From NCBI RefSeq assembly GCF_963929015.1, contig NZ_CAWVHE010000013.1, forward strand, positions 496,001 through 560,000: a stretch of 64,000 bases of DNA, read 5' to 3'. Below, in pieces: positions 49,113 through 58,875 of the stretch. This stretch comes from Merdimonas sp963929015. Its GTDB lineage: Bacteria; Bacillota; Clostridia; Lachnospirales; Lachnospiraceae. How positions within the stretch are numbered: the first letter of the stretch is position 1; each line of letters begins with the position of its first letter. The translations under genes were made by a program, and so were the position numbers. Below the pieces are notes generated by a model that was not told the DNA's origin, did no database searches, and was given only the letters and a program-made list of their open reading frames with translations.

Positions 49113-52100
49113 TCAGGCTTCAATCAATCCTTTCAGGCCAATTAATACATTTTTCACAGTCTCCAGCACATCTTCGCTTTTTTCCTTTCCGCTTCGCCCC
49201 TTCTTTTCATAAATAAAGCAGGGACATCCTCCTTCTGTACGGACGCTTAAGTCCCCGTGGAAAGATTCCACCAGAGAAGGGATACGCTCCGGCGCCACCT
49301 TTGCCTTTTCATACATTCCAAAAAAGAACCTGGATCCCTTCTGTTCTACTGAAGTGACATAAGCCTGGTGTGCAAGCGTCTTTAATGCCGCCACCTGAAG
49401 AAGCTTTTCCACCTTCTTTGGGATGTCTCCAAACCGGTCCAGAAGTTCTTCTGTCATGTCTTCCATCTCTTCTTCATTCTCAATAGCCGCAATCCTCTTG
49501 TATACATCCAGTTTCTGATATTCATTGGAAATATAAGTATCTGGAATAAAAGCGTCCACATTCAGATCCATGGTCGTGGTAAAATCTTCCTCCTGAATCT
49601 CTCCTTTGAGGAGACGGACCGCTTCATTCAACATCTTGCAATACAGGTCGTATCCCACGGCCTCCATATGGCCATGCTGTTCTGCCCCCAGAAGGTTGCC
49701 CGCTCCGCGGATCTCCAGATCCCGCATGGCAATCTTAAAACCACTGCCCAGATCTGTAAACTCCCGGATAGCGGCCAGGCGCTTCTCTGCCACTTCCTTA
49801 AGCATCTTATCCCGGCGGTAAAGCAAAAAGGCATAGGCCATCCGGCTGGACCTTCCTACTCTTCCCCGCAGCTGATAGAGCTGTGAGAGGCCGAGCCTGT
49901 CGGCATCGTGGATGATCATCGTATTGACGTTAGAAATATCAAGCCCCGTTTCGATGATCGTGGTAGAAACCAGCACGTCAATTTCCCCGTTGATAAAATC
50001 ATACATGATCCGCTCCAGCTGATGTTCCCGCATCTGACCGTGGGCATAGGCCACAGACACCTCCGGCACCAGCTTCTGGATGTGGGCTGTGATCTCCGCA
50101 ATATCCTCCACCCGGTTATACACATAATAAACCTGTCCCTGGCGGGCACATTCCCGCTCAATGGCCTCCCGCACCATTTCATCGTTATATTCCATCACAT
50201 AGGTCTGGATGGGGAGCCGCTCCTCCGGCGCTTCCTCCAGTACGCTCATGTCCCGGATCCCGATCAGACTCATGTGAAGCGTCCTTGGGATGGGCGTAGC
50301 CGTCAGTGTCAGCACATCTACATTTTCCTTCATCTTTTTAATCTTTTCTTTGTGCTGAACCCCGAATCTTTGCTCTTCATCAATGATCAGAAGCCCCAGA
50401 TCTTTAAACTTTACATCTTCGCTTAACACCCGGTGGGTGCCGATCACAATGTCTACCAGCCCCTTCTTCGTATCGGCCGCCGTCTTTTTCAGCTGAGCCG
50501 CCGTCCGAAACCGGCACATCAGATCGATCCGCACCGGAAAATCCTTCATGCGCTGAACAAACGTATTATAGTGCTGCTGAGCAAGGATCGTGGTCGGCAC
50601 CAGATACACCACCTGCTTATCTTCCTGCACTGCTTTGAAAGCGGCGCGGATGGCAATCTCTGTCTTGCCGTAGCCTACGTCCCCGCAGATCAGCCGGTCC
50701 ATGATCTTCGTACTCTCCATATCCTTTTTTACCGCCTCAATGGCAAGGAGCTGGTCTTCTGTCTCTTCAAAAGGAAACATTTCTTCAAATTCCTTCTGCC
50801 AGACCGTATCTTTTCCATAGGCAAATCCATCCTGCTCCTGCCTGGCTGCGTAAAGCTCCACCAGATCCCGCGCGATCTCCCGGACCGCTCCTCTGACTCT
50901 GGTTTTGGTCTTCGTCCACTCCTGGCCTCCCAGACGGTTCAGCTTCGGCTTCTTTGCATCTGATCCTGCATATTTCTGGATCAGATCCAGCTGCGTTGCC
51001 GGAATATACAGATTGCCGCCCTGAGCGTAGGAAATCTTCATATAATCCTTGGTGATCTTATCTACCTCGATCTTCTCAATGCCCTGATAGATCCCAAGTC
51101 CGTGATTTTCATGGACAACATAATCCCCCGGCTTCAGTTCGGAAAAGCTCTGGATCTTACGCCCCTCATAGGTTTTTCGTTTCTTTTTCTTCTTCACCTT
51201 TCCGAAGATATCAGTCTCAGAGATCACTGTAAACTTCAGCATCGGATACTCATAGCCCTCTGCCACATGACCGTAGGCCGTCATGATCTCTCCCGGCTCT
51301 GCCACCCGTTCCAGATCGTCGCTGAAATAACTGCTCAGATCGTAGTCTCTTAAATCTTCCGCCAGACGTCTGGCCCTTGTCCTGGAGCCTGATAGCAGAA
51401 TCACCCGGTATCCGTTTCTTTTCAGCCGTTTCAGATCACGGGTCAGAAGTTCAAAACTACTGTTATATGGATTGATATTTTTGGCATGGATATGAAAAGA
51501 ATCCCTTACCAGAAGCCCCTTACACCGCATATCCAGGGCGTAAAATCCGATGGAACTGTAGCGGTTGATCTTTTTTAAGATCTCCTCTGCAGGATAAAGC
51601 CGGACCTCCCCGTCCTTCATCTCATACCCGCTCTCCACCCGTTTTTTCTGTGCCTCTATAAACTCATCTTCCACTCCCTGGCCTTTTTCCAGCAGCCGGA
51701 CTGGTTCGTCCAGAAATAAAAGCGTAGATTCCGGGGCAAAATAATCCAGGAAGGAAACGCCTCTTTGTTCTTCCCCGGGAAATTCTATGGCAGGGCAGAT
51801 GGCAATCTCCTGAAGATTCTCCACGGATCTCTGACTTTCCACGTCAAAGGTCCGGATAGAATCCACCTCATCCCCCCACAGCTCAATCCGCACCGGCATC
51901 TCTTCTGTCAGCGGAAAAACATCCAGGATCCCTCCTCTTACAGCAAACTGACCCTTCCCCTCGATCTGTACCACTCTCTCATAGCCCAGCAAAGAAAGCT
52001 GTTTCTCCATTTCAGCCAGATCGAGGCTGCTGTCATAACGGATCCTTATGGTCTGTGCGAGCAGCGTCTCCCTGGGGATCAGCGCATCCATCATGGCGTC

Positions 52101-52457
52101 AAAGCTGGTGACAACCGTCAGGGGTCCTCCTTCTGCCACCGCTTCCAGCACTTCCATCCGCTGGCTTACCAGCTCCCGGCTCCTTAGATCTGCCTGATAA
52201 AACAGCAGATCTTTGGCCGGATAAAGCAATACTCCCGGATCCAGAAAGCGGTACTCTTCAAAGATCTGCCTCGCCCTGGACTCGCTGGAACATATGATCA
52301 CCTTGTACGGACATCCTTCGCTTAGCCCGTACATCATATGGGTCTTCTGGGAATTGACGCACCCCAGGATCCGGATCGTCCCTGGGGCTTTTGTTTTCTC
52401 TTTTTCAATTACTTCAAAGTCCGCAAGCTCCTGGAGCGGACGGATCAGCGCCTGCAT
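49113..52457 (-). CDS. mfd: Transcription-repair coupling factor Mfd
   Basis: A 1114-residue ATP-dependent translocase that removes stalled RNA polymerase and recruits UvrA. In order: UvrB-like N-terminal region, the CarD-like RNA-polymerase-interaction domain (PGDYVVHENHGLGIYQG, about 450-465), the RecG-like helicase core (GDVGYGKTEIA, LLIIDEEQRFG, TATPIPRTL, GRVGRS), and the C-terminal TRCF domain. Full length. Its ATG follows the pth stop directly. Confidence 0.97.
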   Translation of the reverse strand: MQALIRPLQELADFEVIEKEKTKAPGTIRILGCVNSQKTHMMYGLSEGCPYKVIICSSESRARQIFEEYRFLDPGVLLYPAKDLLFYQADLRSRELVSQRMEVLEAVAEGGPLTVVTSFDAMMDALIPRETLLAQTIRIRYDSSLDLAEMEKQLSLLGYERVVQIEGKGQFAVRGGILDVFPLTEEMPVRIELWGDEVDSIRTFDVESQRSVENLQEIAICPAIEFPGEEQRGVSFLDYFAPESTLLFLDEPVRLLEKGQGVEDEFIEAQKKRVESGYEMKDGEVRLYPAEEILKKINRYSSIGFYALDMRCKGLLVRDSFHIHAKNINPYNSSFELLTRDLKRLKRNGYRVILLSGSRTRARRLAEDLRDYDLSSYFSDDLERVAEPGEIMTAYGHVAEGYEYPMLKFTVISETDIFGKVKKKKKRKTYEGRKIQSFSELKPGDYVVHENHGLGIYQGIEKIEVDKITKDYMKISYAQGGNLYIPATQLDLIQKYAGSDAKKPKLNRLGGQEWTKTKTRVRGAVREIARDLVELYAARQEQDGFAYGKDTVWQKEFEEMFPFEETEDQLLAIEAVKKDMESTKIMDRLICGDVGYGKTEIAIRAAFKAVQEDKQVVYLVPTTILAQQHYNTFVQRMKDFPVRIDLMCRFRTAAQLKKTAADTKKGLVDIVIGTHRVLSEDVKFKDLGLLIIDEEQRFGVQHKEKIKKMKENVDVLTLTATPIPRTLHMSLIGIRDMSVLEEAPEERLPIQTYVMEYNDEMVREAIERECARQGQVYYVYNRVEDIAEITAHIQKLVPEVSVAYAHGQMREHQLERIMYDFINGEIDVLVSTTIIETGLDISNVNTMIIHDADRLGLSQLYQLRGRVGRSSRMAYAFLLYRRDKMLKEVAEKRLAAIREFTDLGSGFKIAMRDLEIRGAGNLLGAEQHGHMEAVGYDLYCKMLNEAVRLLKGEIQEEDFTTTMDLNVDAFIPDTYISNEYQKLDVYKRIAAIENEEEMEDMTEELLDRFGDIPKKVEKLLQVAALKTLAHQAYVTSVEQKGSRFFFGMYEKAKVAPERIPSLVESFHGDLSVRTEGGCPCFIYEKKGRSGKEKSEDVLETVKNVLIGLKGLIEA

Positions 52458-53048
52458 CTATTCTCCGGCCTCCTTCGGTTTCACCTTTTTGTTAAATGTA
52501 TTCATCGCTTCATCCAGATTTCCGTCCAGGATCATCTCTACAGCCCGGACCGCATTCTGATAACCTTCTTCCATCAGGACCTTCTCTCCTTTGGAAAAAT
52601 GCCCCAGTACATAATCTGCCAGATCATATCCCTTTGGCTTCTCCCCTACGCCGATCTTGATCCTGGGAAAGACGTCCGTGCCAAGATGGGCAATGATGTT
52701 TTTGATGCCATTATGACCGCCGGCGCTCCCCTTTCTGCGGATCCGAAGCTGTCCCACATCCAGGCTCACATCATCGTAGATCACAAGAAGTTCCTGTTCT
52801 TCATCAATTTTATAATAATCTGCCAGCGCTCCGATGCTTTCTCCACTTAAGTTCATGTAAGTCTGTGGCTTAACCAGAAGAACCTTATGTCCGCCGATCA
52901 TCCCTTTTCCAGTCAGAGCCCGGCTCTTTCTTATCTCTACTGGTATATGATACCGTTCCGCAATGGCATCTATGACTGCAAATCCCACATTATGTCTGGT
53001 ACCCTCGTAGGCCAGTGTGGGATTGCCAAGCCCTGCTATGATAAACAT
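52458..53048 (-). CDS. pth: Peptidyl-tRNA hydrolase
   Basis: A 196-residue hydrolase that frees tRNA from dropped-off peptidyl-tRNA. GLGNPTLAYEGTRHNVGF (catalytic His in RHNVG), PQTYMNLSGESIG and HDDVSLD-type segment (YDDVSLDVGQLRIR), and GGHNGIKNI are all conserved. The arrangement pth-mfd is the usual one. AGGAGAG ribosome site. Confidence 0.97.
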   Translation of the reverse strand: MFIIAGLGNPTLAYEGTRHNVGFAVIDAIAERYHIPVEIRKSRALTGKGMIGGHKVLLVKPQTYMNLSGESIGALADYYKIDEEQELLVIYDDVSLDVGQLRIRRKGSAGGHNGIKNIIAHLGTDVFPRIKIGVGEKPKGYDLADYVLGHFSKGEKVLMEEGYQNAVRAVEMILDGNLDEAMNTFNKKVKPKEAGE

Positions 53049-53176
53049 ATCGCATCACTCTCCTTATATCCTTATTCATTCTACAGGAAGCGTTTTCGTT
53101 TGTCACGCAAAATGTCAGGAATAATTTTTCCCTTTTTTACATACATTATAGAAAAGTAATCACCAAGGAGGTCTTT

Positions 53177-53608
53177 ATGAGTTCCAAGACTAAAATTATC
53201 GTACTGCATATGAAAGAGATCATTTATACCCTGGTTTTCGCGGCCCTGGCAATCCTTCTGATCCTTCTTCTGATCGTTATGTTTCGCCCGGATCCGAAAA
53301 AAACTGCTGCGGAAACCTCTAAATATATTCCCGGCGTCTACACCTGCGCGCTGACAGTCAACAACACCGACCTGGAAGTGGAGGTTACGGTTGATGAATC
53401 CCGTATCAATTCCATCCGTTTTGCCAATCTAAGTGAATCGGTTGCTGCCATGTACCCACTGATGCAGCCGGCCATTGAAGAGATTGCCGGACAGATCCTG
53501 GAGCGCCAGTCCCTGGACGACATCCGGTATTCTTCTGACAGTCCCCATACCTCCCAGTTGATCCTGGACGCCATAGGATCAGCGCTTAAAAAAGCCCGGG
53601 CTTCTTAA
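53177..53608 (+). CDS. Conserved membrane-anchored protein, FMN_bind-like
   Basis: A 143-residue protein with a single N-terminal membrane helix (residues about 15-35) and an external domain. GVYTCALTVNNTDLEVEVTVDESRINSI resembles the first half of FMN_bind domains, and PHTSQLILDAIGSALKKA sits where the flavin-attachment motif would be, but the usual S-G-A-T is missing. I cannot assign a function. AAGGAGG ribosome site. It is divergent from pth and convergent with the small gene at 53641, sharing a terminator. Confidence 0.75.
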   Translation: MSSKTKIIVLHMKEIIYTLVFAALAILLILLLIVMFRPDPKKTAAETSKYIPGVYTCALTVNNTDLEVEVTVDESRINSIRFANLSESVAAMYPLMQPAIEEIAGQILERQSLDDIRYSSDSPHTSQLILDAIGSALKKARAS

Positions 53609-53625
53609 CAAAGCCAGGGCTTTTC
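53588..53625. terminator. Bidirectional terminator between convergent genes
   Basis: AAAGCCCGGGC and GCCAGGGCTTTT pair, with A-run before and T-run after. The hairpin includes the stop codon of the plus-strand gene. Confidence 0.78.
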
Positions 53626-53640
53626 TTCTCTGCTTTGACC

Positions 53641-53904
53641 TTACCCTTCTACAATCAGGTACCGGCCGTCCGGAAGCGCAAAGATTTCAGAGGCTTCCTC
53701 TATCTCTTCCGGAGACATTCCATCCACATCCATCCCGTCTTCTTCCAGATATTTTTTCACTTCATCCAGGCTGTCTGCCACAACCGCCATACAATCCTCC
53801 AGAAAGGCTTCTGCTTCTTCCAGAGTCTCTGCCACCGGTTCGTCAAACAGCTGTCCCTGCTGCTTCAAAAACGTCTTCAGACATTCTTCATCATACTCAT
53901 ACAT
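53641..53904 (-). CDS. Conserved hypothetical acidic protein, 87 residues
   Basis: A small, very acidic, helix-rich soluble protein (ETLEEAEAFLEDCMAVVADS, then MDVDGMSPEEIEEA, ending ALPDGRYLIVEG). AGGAGGG ribosome site. No known domain is recognised. It lies downstream of the HAD phosphatase gene by 41 bases, probably in the same transcript. Confidence 0.72.
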   Translation of the reverse strand: MYEYDEECLKTFLKQQGQLFDEPVAETLEEAEAFLEDCMAVVADSLDEVKKYLEEDGMDVDGMSPEEIEEASEIFALPDGRYLIVEG

Positions 53905-53945
53905 CTTCCTTCCCTCCTGTCCTGTGTCTTTCTTTTCTTTCGTGT

Positions 53946-54596
53946 CTACCGGACATATGCAGACAGCTCTGCCGGACTGTCTATCACAATCCCGGCGCCG
54001 GCCTGCCGCAGTTCTTCGCCGGTGCGAAATCCCCAGGATACGATCACAGTTTTAACCCCTGCGTTTTCCCCGGTCTTTATGTCTACTTCCGAATCCCCTA
54101 CATAGAGGCAGTCTTCTTCCGGAACAGACAGTGTTTCGCAAATGTGCCGGATGCCTGCAGGATCCGGTTTTCTCCTGATGTTCTTCTGCTGGCCGGACAC
54201 ATAGTCAAAGACGCCTTTTCCAAAAATGTCTTCCACTACTTTTACCGCCTGCTCGTGAGGTTTGTTTGACAACACTGCCAGCCGCACATCCTCTTTTTTT
54301 AATTCGTCCAAAAGAGCGGTGATCCCCGGATAGGGTACTACATGATATGTACAGTTCTCATCAAAAATACGCAGATAAACCGCAAGCGCTTCTTCCAGCC
54401 TCTGTCCACTCTTCTCCCCGACCGCTTCCAGCGTCCGCTCCATCAGCATTCTGGCGCCGTTTCCCACATATCTGCGGCACTGCTCTTTGGTGATCCCCGG
54501 AAGTCCCAGCTCTTCCATCGTAGCGTTCACAGAATAAACCATGGAATCCAGGGTGTCTGTCAAAGTTCCATCCAGATCAAATATACAAGCCTTCAT
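53946..54596 (-). CDS. HAD-family hydrolase (phosphoglycolate-phosphatase-like)
   Basis: A 216-residue phosphatase. Motif I is FDLDGTLTDT (residues 5-14), motif II AVLSNKPHE, motif III the Lys of RRKPDP and motif IV YVGDSEVDIKTG. The cap domain places it near Gph/PpaX-like enzymes. The start at 54596 begins the fold immediately and has AAGGGAG upstream; a longer in-frame start is rejected. Natural substrate unknown. Confidence 0.92.
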   Translation of the reverse strand: MKACIFDLDGTLTDTLDSMVYSVNATMEELGLPGITKEQCRRYVGNGARMLMERTLEAVGEKSGQRLEEALAVYLRIFDENCTYHVVPYPGITALLDELKKEDVRLAVLSNKPHEQAVKVVEDIFGKGVFDYVSGQQKNIRRKPDPAGIRHICETLSVPEEDCLYVGDSEVDIKTGENAGVKTVIVSWGFRTGEELRQAGAGIVIDSPAELSAYVR

Positions 54597-54701
54597 TTGT
54601 GTGTATCTCCCTTCTGCATTTATCATAGTATGGCGCTCCTGAAATTGCAAGGAGATTCTTCCGGCAAGTCTTCTTCTGCCCGCAGGCAGGATCCCCTGCG
54701 C

Positions 54702-55484
54702 CTAATCCGCCAGATACTGGCGCATCACGCGCAGGGCGTGCTTTTCCAGTCTGCTGACCTGGGCCTGGGAGATCCCGATATGATCCGCCACTTCCATCTG
54801 GGTCTTTCCCTCGAAGAAACGCAGCCGGATGATCAGCTGCTCCCTTTCATTCAGATGATCCATGGCCGCCTGTAAAGACAGATCTTCCACCCACTTCTCT
54901 TCCCGGCTCCTGTTGTCGCTGATCTGATCCATTACATAGAGGGCGTCCCCTCCATCGTTATACACCGGCTCCTGCAGGCTCATGGGCACCTGTATGGCGT
55001 CCAGCGCAAATACGATATCCTCTTTGGAAATTCCGATCTCTTCGGCAATCTCCTGTATGCTTGGCTCCCTCAGGTTGTGTTTCAGATAGCTCTCTTTTGC
55101 ATGGATCGCCTTGTACGCCGTATCCCGCAAAGATCTGCTCACCCGGATCGAGCTGGTATTGTCCCGCATGTACCTCCGGATCTCCCCTATGATCATGGGT
55201 ACCGCATAGGTGGAGAACTTTACGTCCAGCTCTGTATTAAAATTATTCACCGCCTTGATCAGTCCAATGCAGCCGATCTGAAACAGGTCGTCCGGATTTT
55301 CCCCGCTGGCGCCAAAACGTTTGATCACGCTCAACACCAGACGCAGATTCCCCTTAATGTACTCCTCTTTTGCCTGACTGTCTCCTGCCTTAATACGGAC
55401 AAACAAAGCTTCCTTTTCTTTTTCATCCAGAACCGGAAGCTTTGCTGTATTTACCCCGCATATTTCTACTTTTCCCTGTGCCAT
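54702..55484 (-). CDS. sigG: RNA polymerase sporulation sigma factor SigG
   Basis: A 260-residue forespore-specific sigma factor of late sporulation. The N-terminus VEICGVNTAKLPVL is the SigG signature that contacts anti-sigma factors. Region 2 is DLFQIGCIGLIKAVNNFN and region 4 EGKTQMEVADHIGISQAQVSRLEKHALRVM. AGGAGG lies 10 bases before the ATG. It is separated from sigE by the beta-CASP hydrolase gene. A SigF/SigG-type promoter could not be placed with confidence. Confidence 0.97.
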   Translation of the reverse strand: MAQGKVEICGVNTAKLPVLDEKEKEALFVRIKAGDSQAKEEYIKGNLRLVLSVIKRFGASGENPDDLFQIGCIGLIKAVNNFNTELDVKFSTYAVPMIIGEIRRYMRDNTSSIRVSRSLRDTAYKAIHAKESYLKHNLREPSIQEIAEEIGISKEDIVFALDAIQVPMSLQEPVYNDGGDALYVMDQISDNRSREEKWVEDLSLQAAMDHLNEREQLIIRLRFFEGKTQMEVADHIGISQAQVSRLEKHALRVMRQYLAD

Positions 55485-55613
55485 TTTCTAAGAACCTCCT
55501 GCCAGATCAAGATAATATCTAGTAGAATGATTCTCCATATGGCATGTTGTTATTCCGTTTTCCTTTGAAATAAAAAAACTTTTAGTCCTTGACAGATCCG
55601 GTCCGTCCGGACA

Positions 55614-57221
55614 TCAACGATCCCATTTGTCCGCAAGATTCTGGATCTGACTTTCAAATTTCGCCAGTTCCTTATTGGCAAGCCCTTCGTTTTTATACAC
55701 CACTTCAAGCAGCCTTTTTGCAGCGGCAACCACCCGGTTGAAGGCAGCCTGCGCCTTGCTTCTTGCCGGCTTCTCCACTGCTTTCTTTGGCGCTTTCACG
55801 CCTTCTGTCAATATCTGATTGGCTGCCAGGTCTATGGTTCCGCCGGAGTAAGGAGCAAAGGCGGGACACCCAATGGTCTCCTCCACCAGAGACGCAAAAG
55901 AATCTGTCACCGTATCCTCCCCGTGTACCACGATCACACGGGAAAGCGGAGTCTCAAATCCCTTCAGCCATCCCAGAAGCCCGTTCATATCCGCATGTCC
56001 GCTGATGCCGTTTAACACTTCAATCCTGGCATTTACCGTAATACTCTCGCCAAAAAGCTTTACACTTTCCGCTCCTTCGATCAGCCTGCGGCCAAGCGTC
56101 CCTGCCGCCTGATACCCTACAAAACAGACCGTACATTCCGGACGCCACAGGTTATGTTTCAGATGGTGGCGGATCCGTCCTGCCTCACACATACCGGAAG
56201 CCGACAGGATGACCTTTGGCTTCTCATCAAAGTTGATCATTTTGGACTCCTCGCTGGTGATAGTCGTCTTAAGTCCCGGAAATACCAGCGGATTGATCCC
56301 CTGCTCGATCAGGGCAAGCGCCTCCTCATCAAAACAGGACTTTACATTTTTATTAAACACATTGGTGGCCTCGATCGCCAGCGGACTGTCCACATAAACT
56401 TCAAATCCCGGATACTCCGGCAAAAGATCCTTTTCCTTGATCTCCCGGATAAAATAAAGAATCTCCTGAGTACGTCCCACCGCAAAGGAAGGGATCACCA
56501 CATTTCCTCCCCGGGCAAATGTTTCCCGAAGGATCCTTGTAAACTCACTGACATAATCCGGCCGTTCTTCCCCGTGGGTCCGGTCTCCATAGGTAGATTC
56601 GATCACCACATAGTCCGCTTCTTTTACCGGCGTCGGATCTTTTAAAATAGGCTGGTCTGTGTTCCCCACATCTCCGGAAAATACAATCTTCCTGGAAACG
56701 CCCTCCTCTGTGATCCATACCTCAATACTGGCCGATCCCAGGAGATGGCCGATATCCTGAAAGCGCACTTCGACCCCCTCACACAGGGTGATCTTCTGAT
56801 TGTAATCGCAGGGCGCAAGAAGACGGATCGCCGCATCCGCGTCCGCCATATCATAGATCGGCTCATAGAGAGGATCGCCGCTCCTCCTTGCCTTGCGGTT
56901 GCGCCACTGTGCCTCTGACACCTGGATGTGGGCGCTGTCACGAAGCATAATACTGCAAAGATCTGCAGTTGCAAACGTGGTAACAATATCACCGCTAAAT
57001 CCATGTTTGCACAACAGTGGAATATTCCCCGAATGATCAATATGGGCGTGGGTCAGAAGGATAAAATCAATATCCCCCGGCGAAACAGACAATTCCTGGT
57101 TCTCATAGAGATCCGGGCCCTGTTCCATGCCGCAGTCGATCAAAATATTTTTCCCGCAGGCTTCCAGCAGGTGGCAGCTCCCCGTCACTTCATGTGCCGC
57201 TCCAAAACAGCTAAGTCTCAT
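55614..57221 (-). CDS. Beta-CASP metallo-hydrolase (MBL-fold RNase-like)
   Basis: A 535-residue metallo-beta-lactamase-fold protein with a beta-CASP domain. Metal site THAHIDHSGN (residues about 57-66), FSGDVGNTD, ESTYGDRTH, and the RMMBL C-terminal motif NGISGHADMNGLLGWL. It is related to RNA-processing CPSF-like nucleases. A Lys/Ala-rich helical tail of about 70 residues follows. It lies between sigE and sigG, which are adjacent in many sporeformers. Ribosome site GGGG. Confidence 0.92.
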   Translation of the reverse strand: MRLSCFGAAHEVTGSCHLLEACGKNILIDCGMEQGPDLYENQELSVSPGDIDFILLTHAHIDHSGNIPLLCKHGFSGDIVTTFATADLCSIMLRDSAHIQVSEAQWRNRKARRSGDPLYEPIYDMADADAAIRLLAPCDYNQKITLCEGVEVRFQDIGHLLGSASIEVWITEEGVSRKIVFSGDVGNTDQPILKDPTPVKEADYVVIESTYGDRTHGEERPDYVSEFTRILRETFARGGNVVIPSFAVGRTQEILYFIREIKEKDLLPEYPGFEVYVDSPLAIEATNVFNKNVKSCFDEEALALIEQGINPLVFPGLKTTITSEESKMINFDEKPKVILSASGMCEAGRIRHHLKHNLWRPECTVCFVGYQAAGTLGRRLIEGAESVKLFGESITVNARIEVLNGISGHADMNGLLGWLKGFETPLSRVIVVHGEDTVTDSFASLVEETIGCPAFAPYSGGTIDLAANQILTEGVKAPKKAVEKPARSKAQAAFNRVVAAAKRLLEVVYKNEGLANKELAKFESQIQNLADKWDR

Positions 57222-57271
57222 ATACCCATCCCCTTTTTCTTTTTATTGTAACATGCTTCCCGGGGAACGCG

Positions 57272-58012
57272 CTATGAATATTTTACCATCTCTTTTTTCA
57301 GCCTTGCCATAATCTTTTTTTCCAGTCTGGAAATGTAGGACTGTGAGATTCCAAGAATATCCGCCACTTCTTTCTGGGTCTTCTCCTTCCCGTCATAAGT
57401 GCCAAGACCGAATCGCATCTGAATGATCGCCCGCTCCCTTCCAGACAGGCGGCCGACTGCCACAAGCAGCTGCTTTCGCTCTGCCTCTGTTTCCAGATCT
57501 TTATAAATAGAGTCTTCCTCCGTGCCAAGAATATCCGAAAGCAGCAGCTCATTTCCATCCCAGTCCACATTCAGCGGCTCATCTATGGACACCTCCATCC
57601 GTGTTTTGTTGTTGCGCCTTAGATACATCAAGATCTCATTTTCTATACATCTGGACGCATAAGTAGCCAGCTTTATATTTTTCTCCGGATTAAAGGTGTT
57701 GATGGCTTTAATAAGGCCTATCGTCCCGATGGATATCAGATCTTCCACCCCCACTCCCGTATTGTCAAACTTCTTGGCAATATACACCACAAGACGCAGA
57801 TTGTGTTCGATCAAAAGCTTCCTTGCTCTTTCATCTTTTCCGCCTCCAAGATCCCCAATCGCAGCCGCCTCCTCTTTTGTATCAAGAGGCGCGGGAAGGA
57901 TGTCTGCTCCACCGATATAATGGATTTCCCTAAGATCCGGAAAGAAAAATGTATACAGATCAGACACAATCTTTGTTTTCAGCCGGCGCGGAGCCGTCAG
58001 ATTCAGCAGCAT
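57272..58012 (-). CDS. sigE: RNA polymerase sporulation sigma factor SigE (pro-sigma-E)
   Basis: A 246-residue mother-cell sigma factor made as an inactive precursor. The N-terminal pro-sequence (about the first 27 residues, ending near DLREIHYIGG) is removed by SpoIIGA. Region 2 is VEDLISIGTIGLIKAINTFN with KLATYASRCIENEILMYLRR; region 4 is KTQKEVADILGISQSYISRL. GGGAGG ribosome site. It starts 17 bases after spoIIGA. Confidence 0.97.
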   Translation of the reverse strand: MLLNLTAPRRLKTKIVSDLYTFFFPDLREIHYIGGADILPAPLDTKEEAAAIGDLGGGKDERARKLLIEHNLRLVVYIAKKFDNTGVGVEDLISIGTIGLIKAINTFNPEKNIKLATYASRCIENEILMYLRRNNKTRMEVSIDEPLNVDWDGNELLLSDILGTEEDSIYKDLETEAERKQLLVAVGRLSGRERAIIQMRFGLGTYDGKEKTQKEVADILGISQSYISRLEKKIMARLKKEMVKYS

Positions 58013-58029
58013 GATAGCATTCCTCCCAT

Positions 58030-58821
58030 TCAGATATTTACGTTTAAAATAATGTCGCAGAGGTCTGTGACACTCTCCTGTTCACAGACCGCAACCACCG
58101 GACGGCGGATCGTTATGACACGCCTCCTTCTTCCTGCTCCTGTACAGATTTCCATCTGGTCCAGTTCCAGAAGCGGCATCACTCCTCTCTCCTTTCCCAC
58201 AGAATGGAATACAACCACACGTCCTCCCGCAAACGCTTCCTCTCCCGCAAGCGCCCTGGCAGCTTTTCTGCCAATAATATGTACCGGTTTCCCGGTGCCG
58301 GGATCCGTAAGTCTGTTGCCACTGTCCAGCATGCCTTTCAGATGCAGTGTCTTTTCCCCTTTTACGACTTTCACAAGACATTTGTATTCCCCTCTTCCAC
58401 ACAGTCTTACCGCCAGATCCCACACACGCGACACCAGAAGATACGCCGCCACGGCAAGAAACAGGAACAAACTAAGGCTGCGGGCAAAGGGCCGGAGCAC
58501 ATACAGGACTCCGCCCATCAGAAATCCGCCAAAATAAAGAAACAGCCAGGAAAGAAGGATCTCCCGCTTCTCCTCTGGTTGGAAACAGATCTTCAGCATC
58601 ACAAAATTGACAAAGACATGAAAAAGAATCTTCTTCAGCCAGGGCATAAGATCTGGCGCAGCCAGGATCACACAGGTAAGAAAAGCTCCCGCAAACGCCC
58701 CCAGAAAAACCCGGCCGATCCCCGCATGAAGCCTGACAAGCCGTCCGGTGAGCAAAAGGAGAAAAATGTCCATCATAAAATTTTCCAGAAAAAACACATC
58801 TATGTACAGTTCATAGTACAC
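58030..58821 (-). CDS. spoIIGA: Sigma-E processing peptidase SpoIIGA
   Basis: A 263-residue membrane aspartic peptidase. About five N-terminal membrane helices (beginning YYELYIDVFFLENFMMDIFLL) are followed by the protease domain with MLDSGNRLTDPGTGKPVHI, where the D-S-G is the catalytic triad motif. It cuts pro-sigma-E at the sporulation septum in response to SpoIIR. The start codon is GTG. It heads the operon spoIIGA-sigE behind a Spo0A-type promoter. Confidence 0.95.
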   Translation of the reverse strand: MYYELYIDVFFLENFMMDIFLLLLTGRLVRLHAGIGRVFLGAFAGAFLTCVILAAPDLMPWLKKILFHVFVNFVMLKICFQPEEKREILLSWLFLYFGGFLMGGVLYVLRPFARSLSLFLFLAVAAYLLVSRVWDLAVRLCGRGEYKCLVKVVKGEKTLHLKGMLDSGNRLTDPGTGKPVHIIGRKAARALAGEEAFAGGRVVVFHSVGKERGVMPLLELDQMEICTGAGRRRRVITIRRPVVAVCEQESVTDLCDIILNVNI

Positions 58822-58875
58822 GGCACACCCTCTTTCCTCTTTGGATCAGAACGAAAGGTCCGAAAGGCAAGCTCT

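Noticed and set aside
55485..55570. SigF/SigG promoter before sigG
   Set aside because: CATTCTA is a fair -10 but no -35 lies at the right distance, so no promoter was called.
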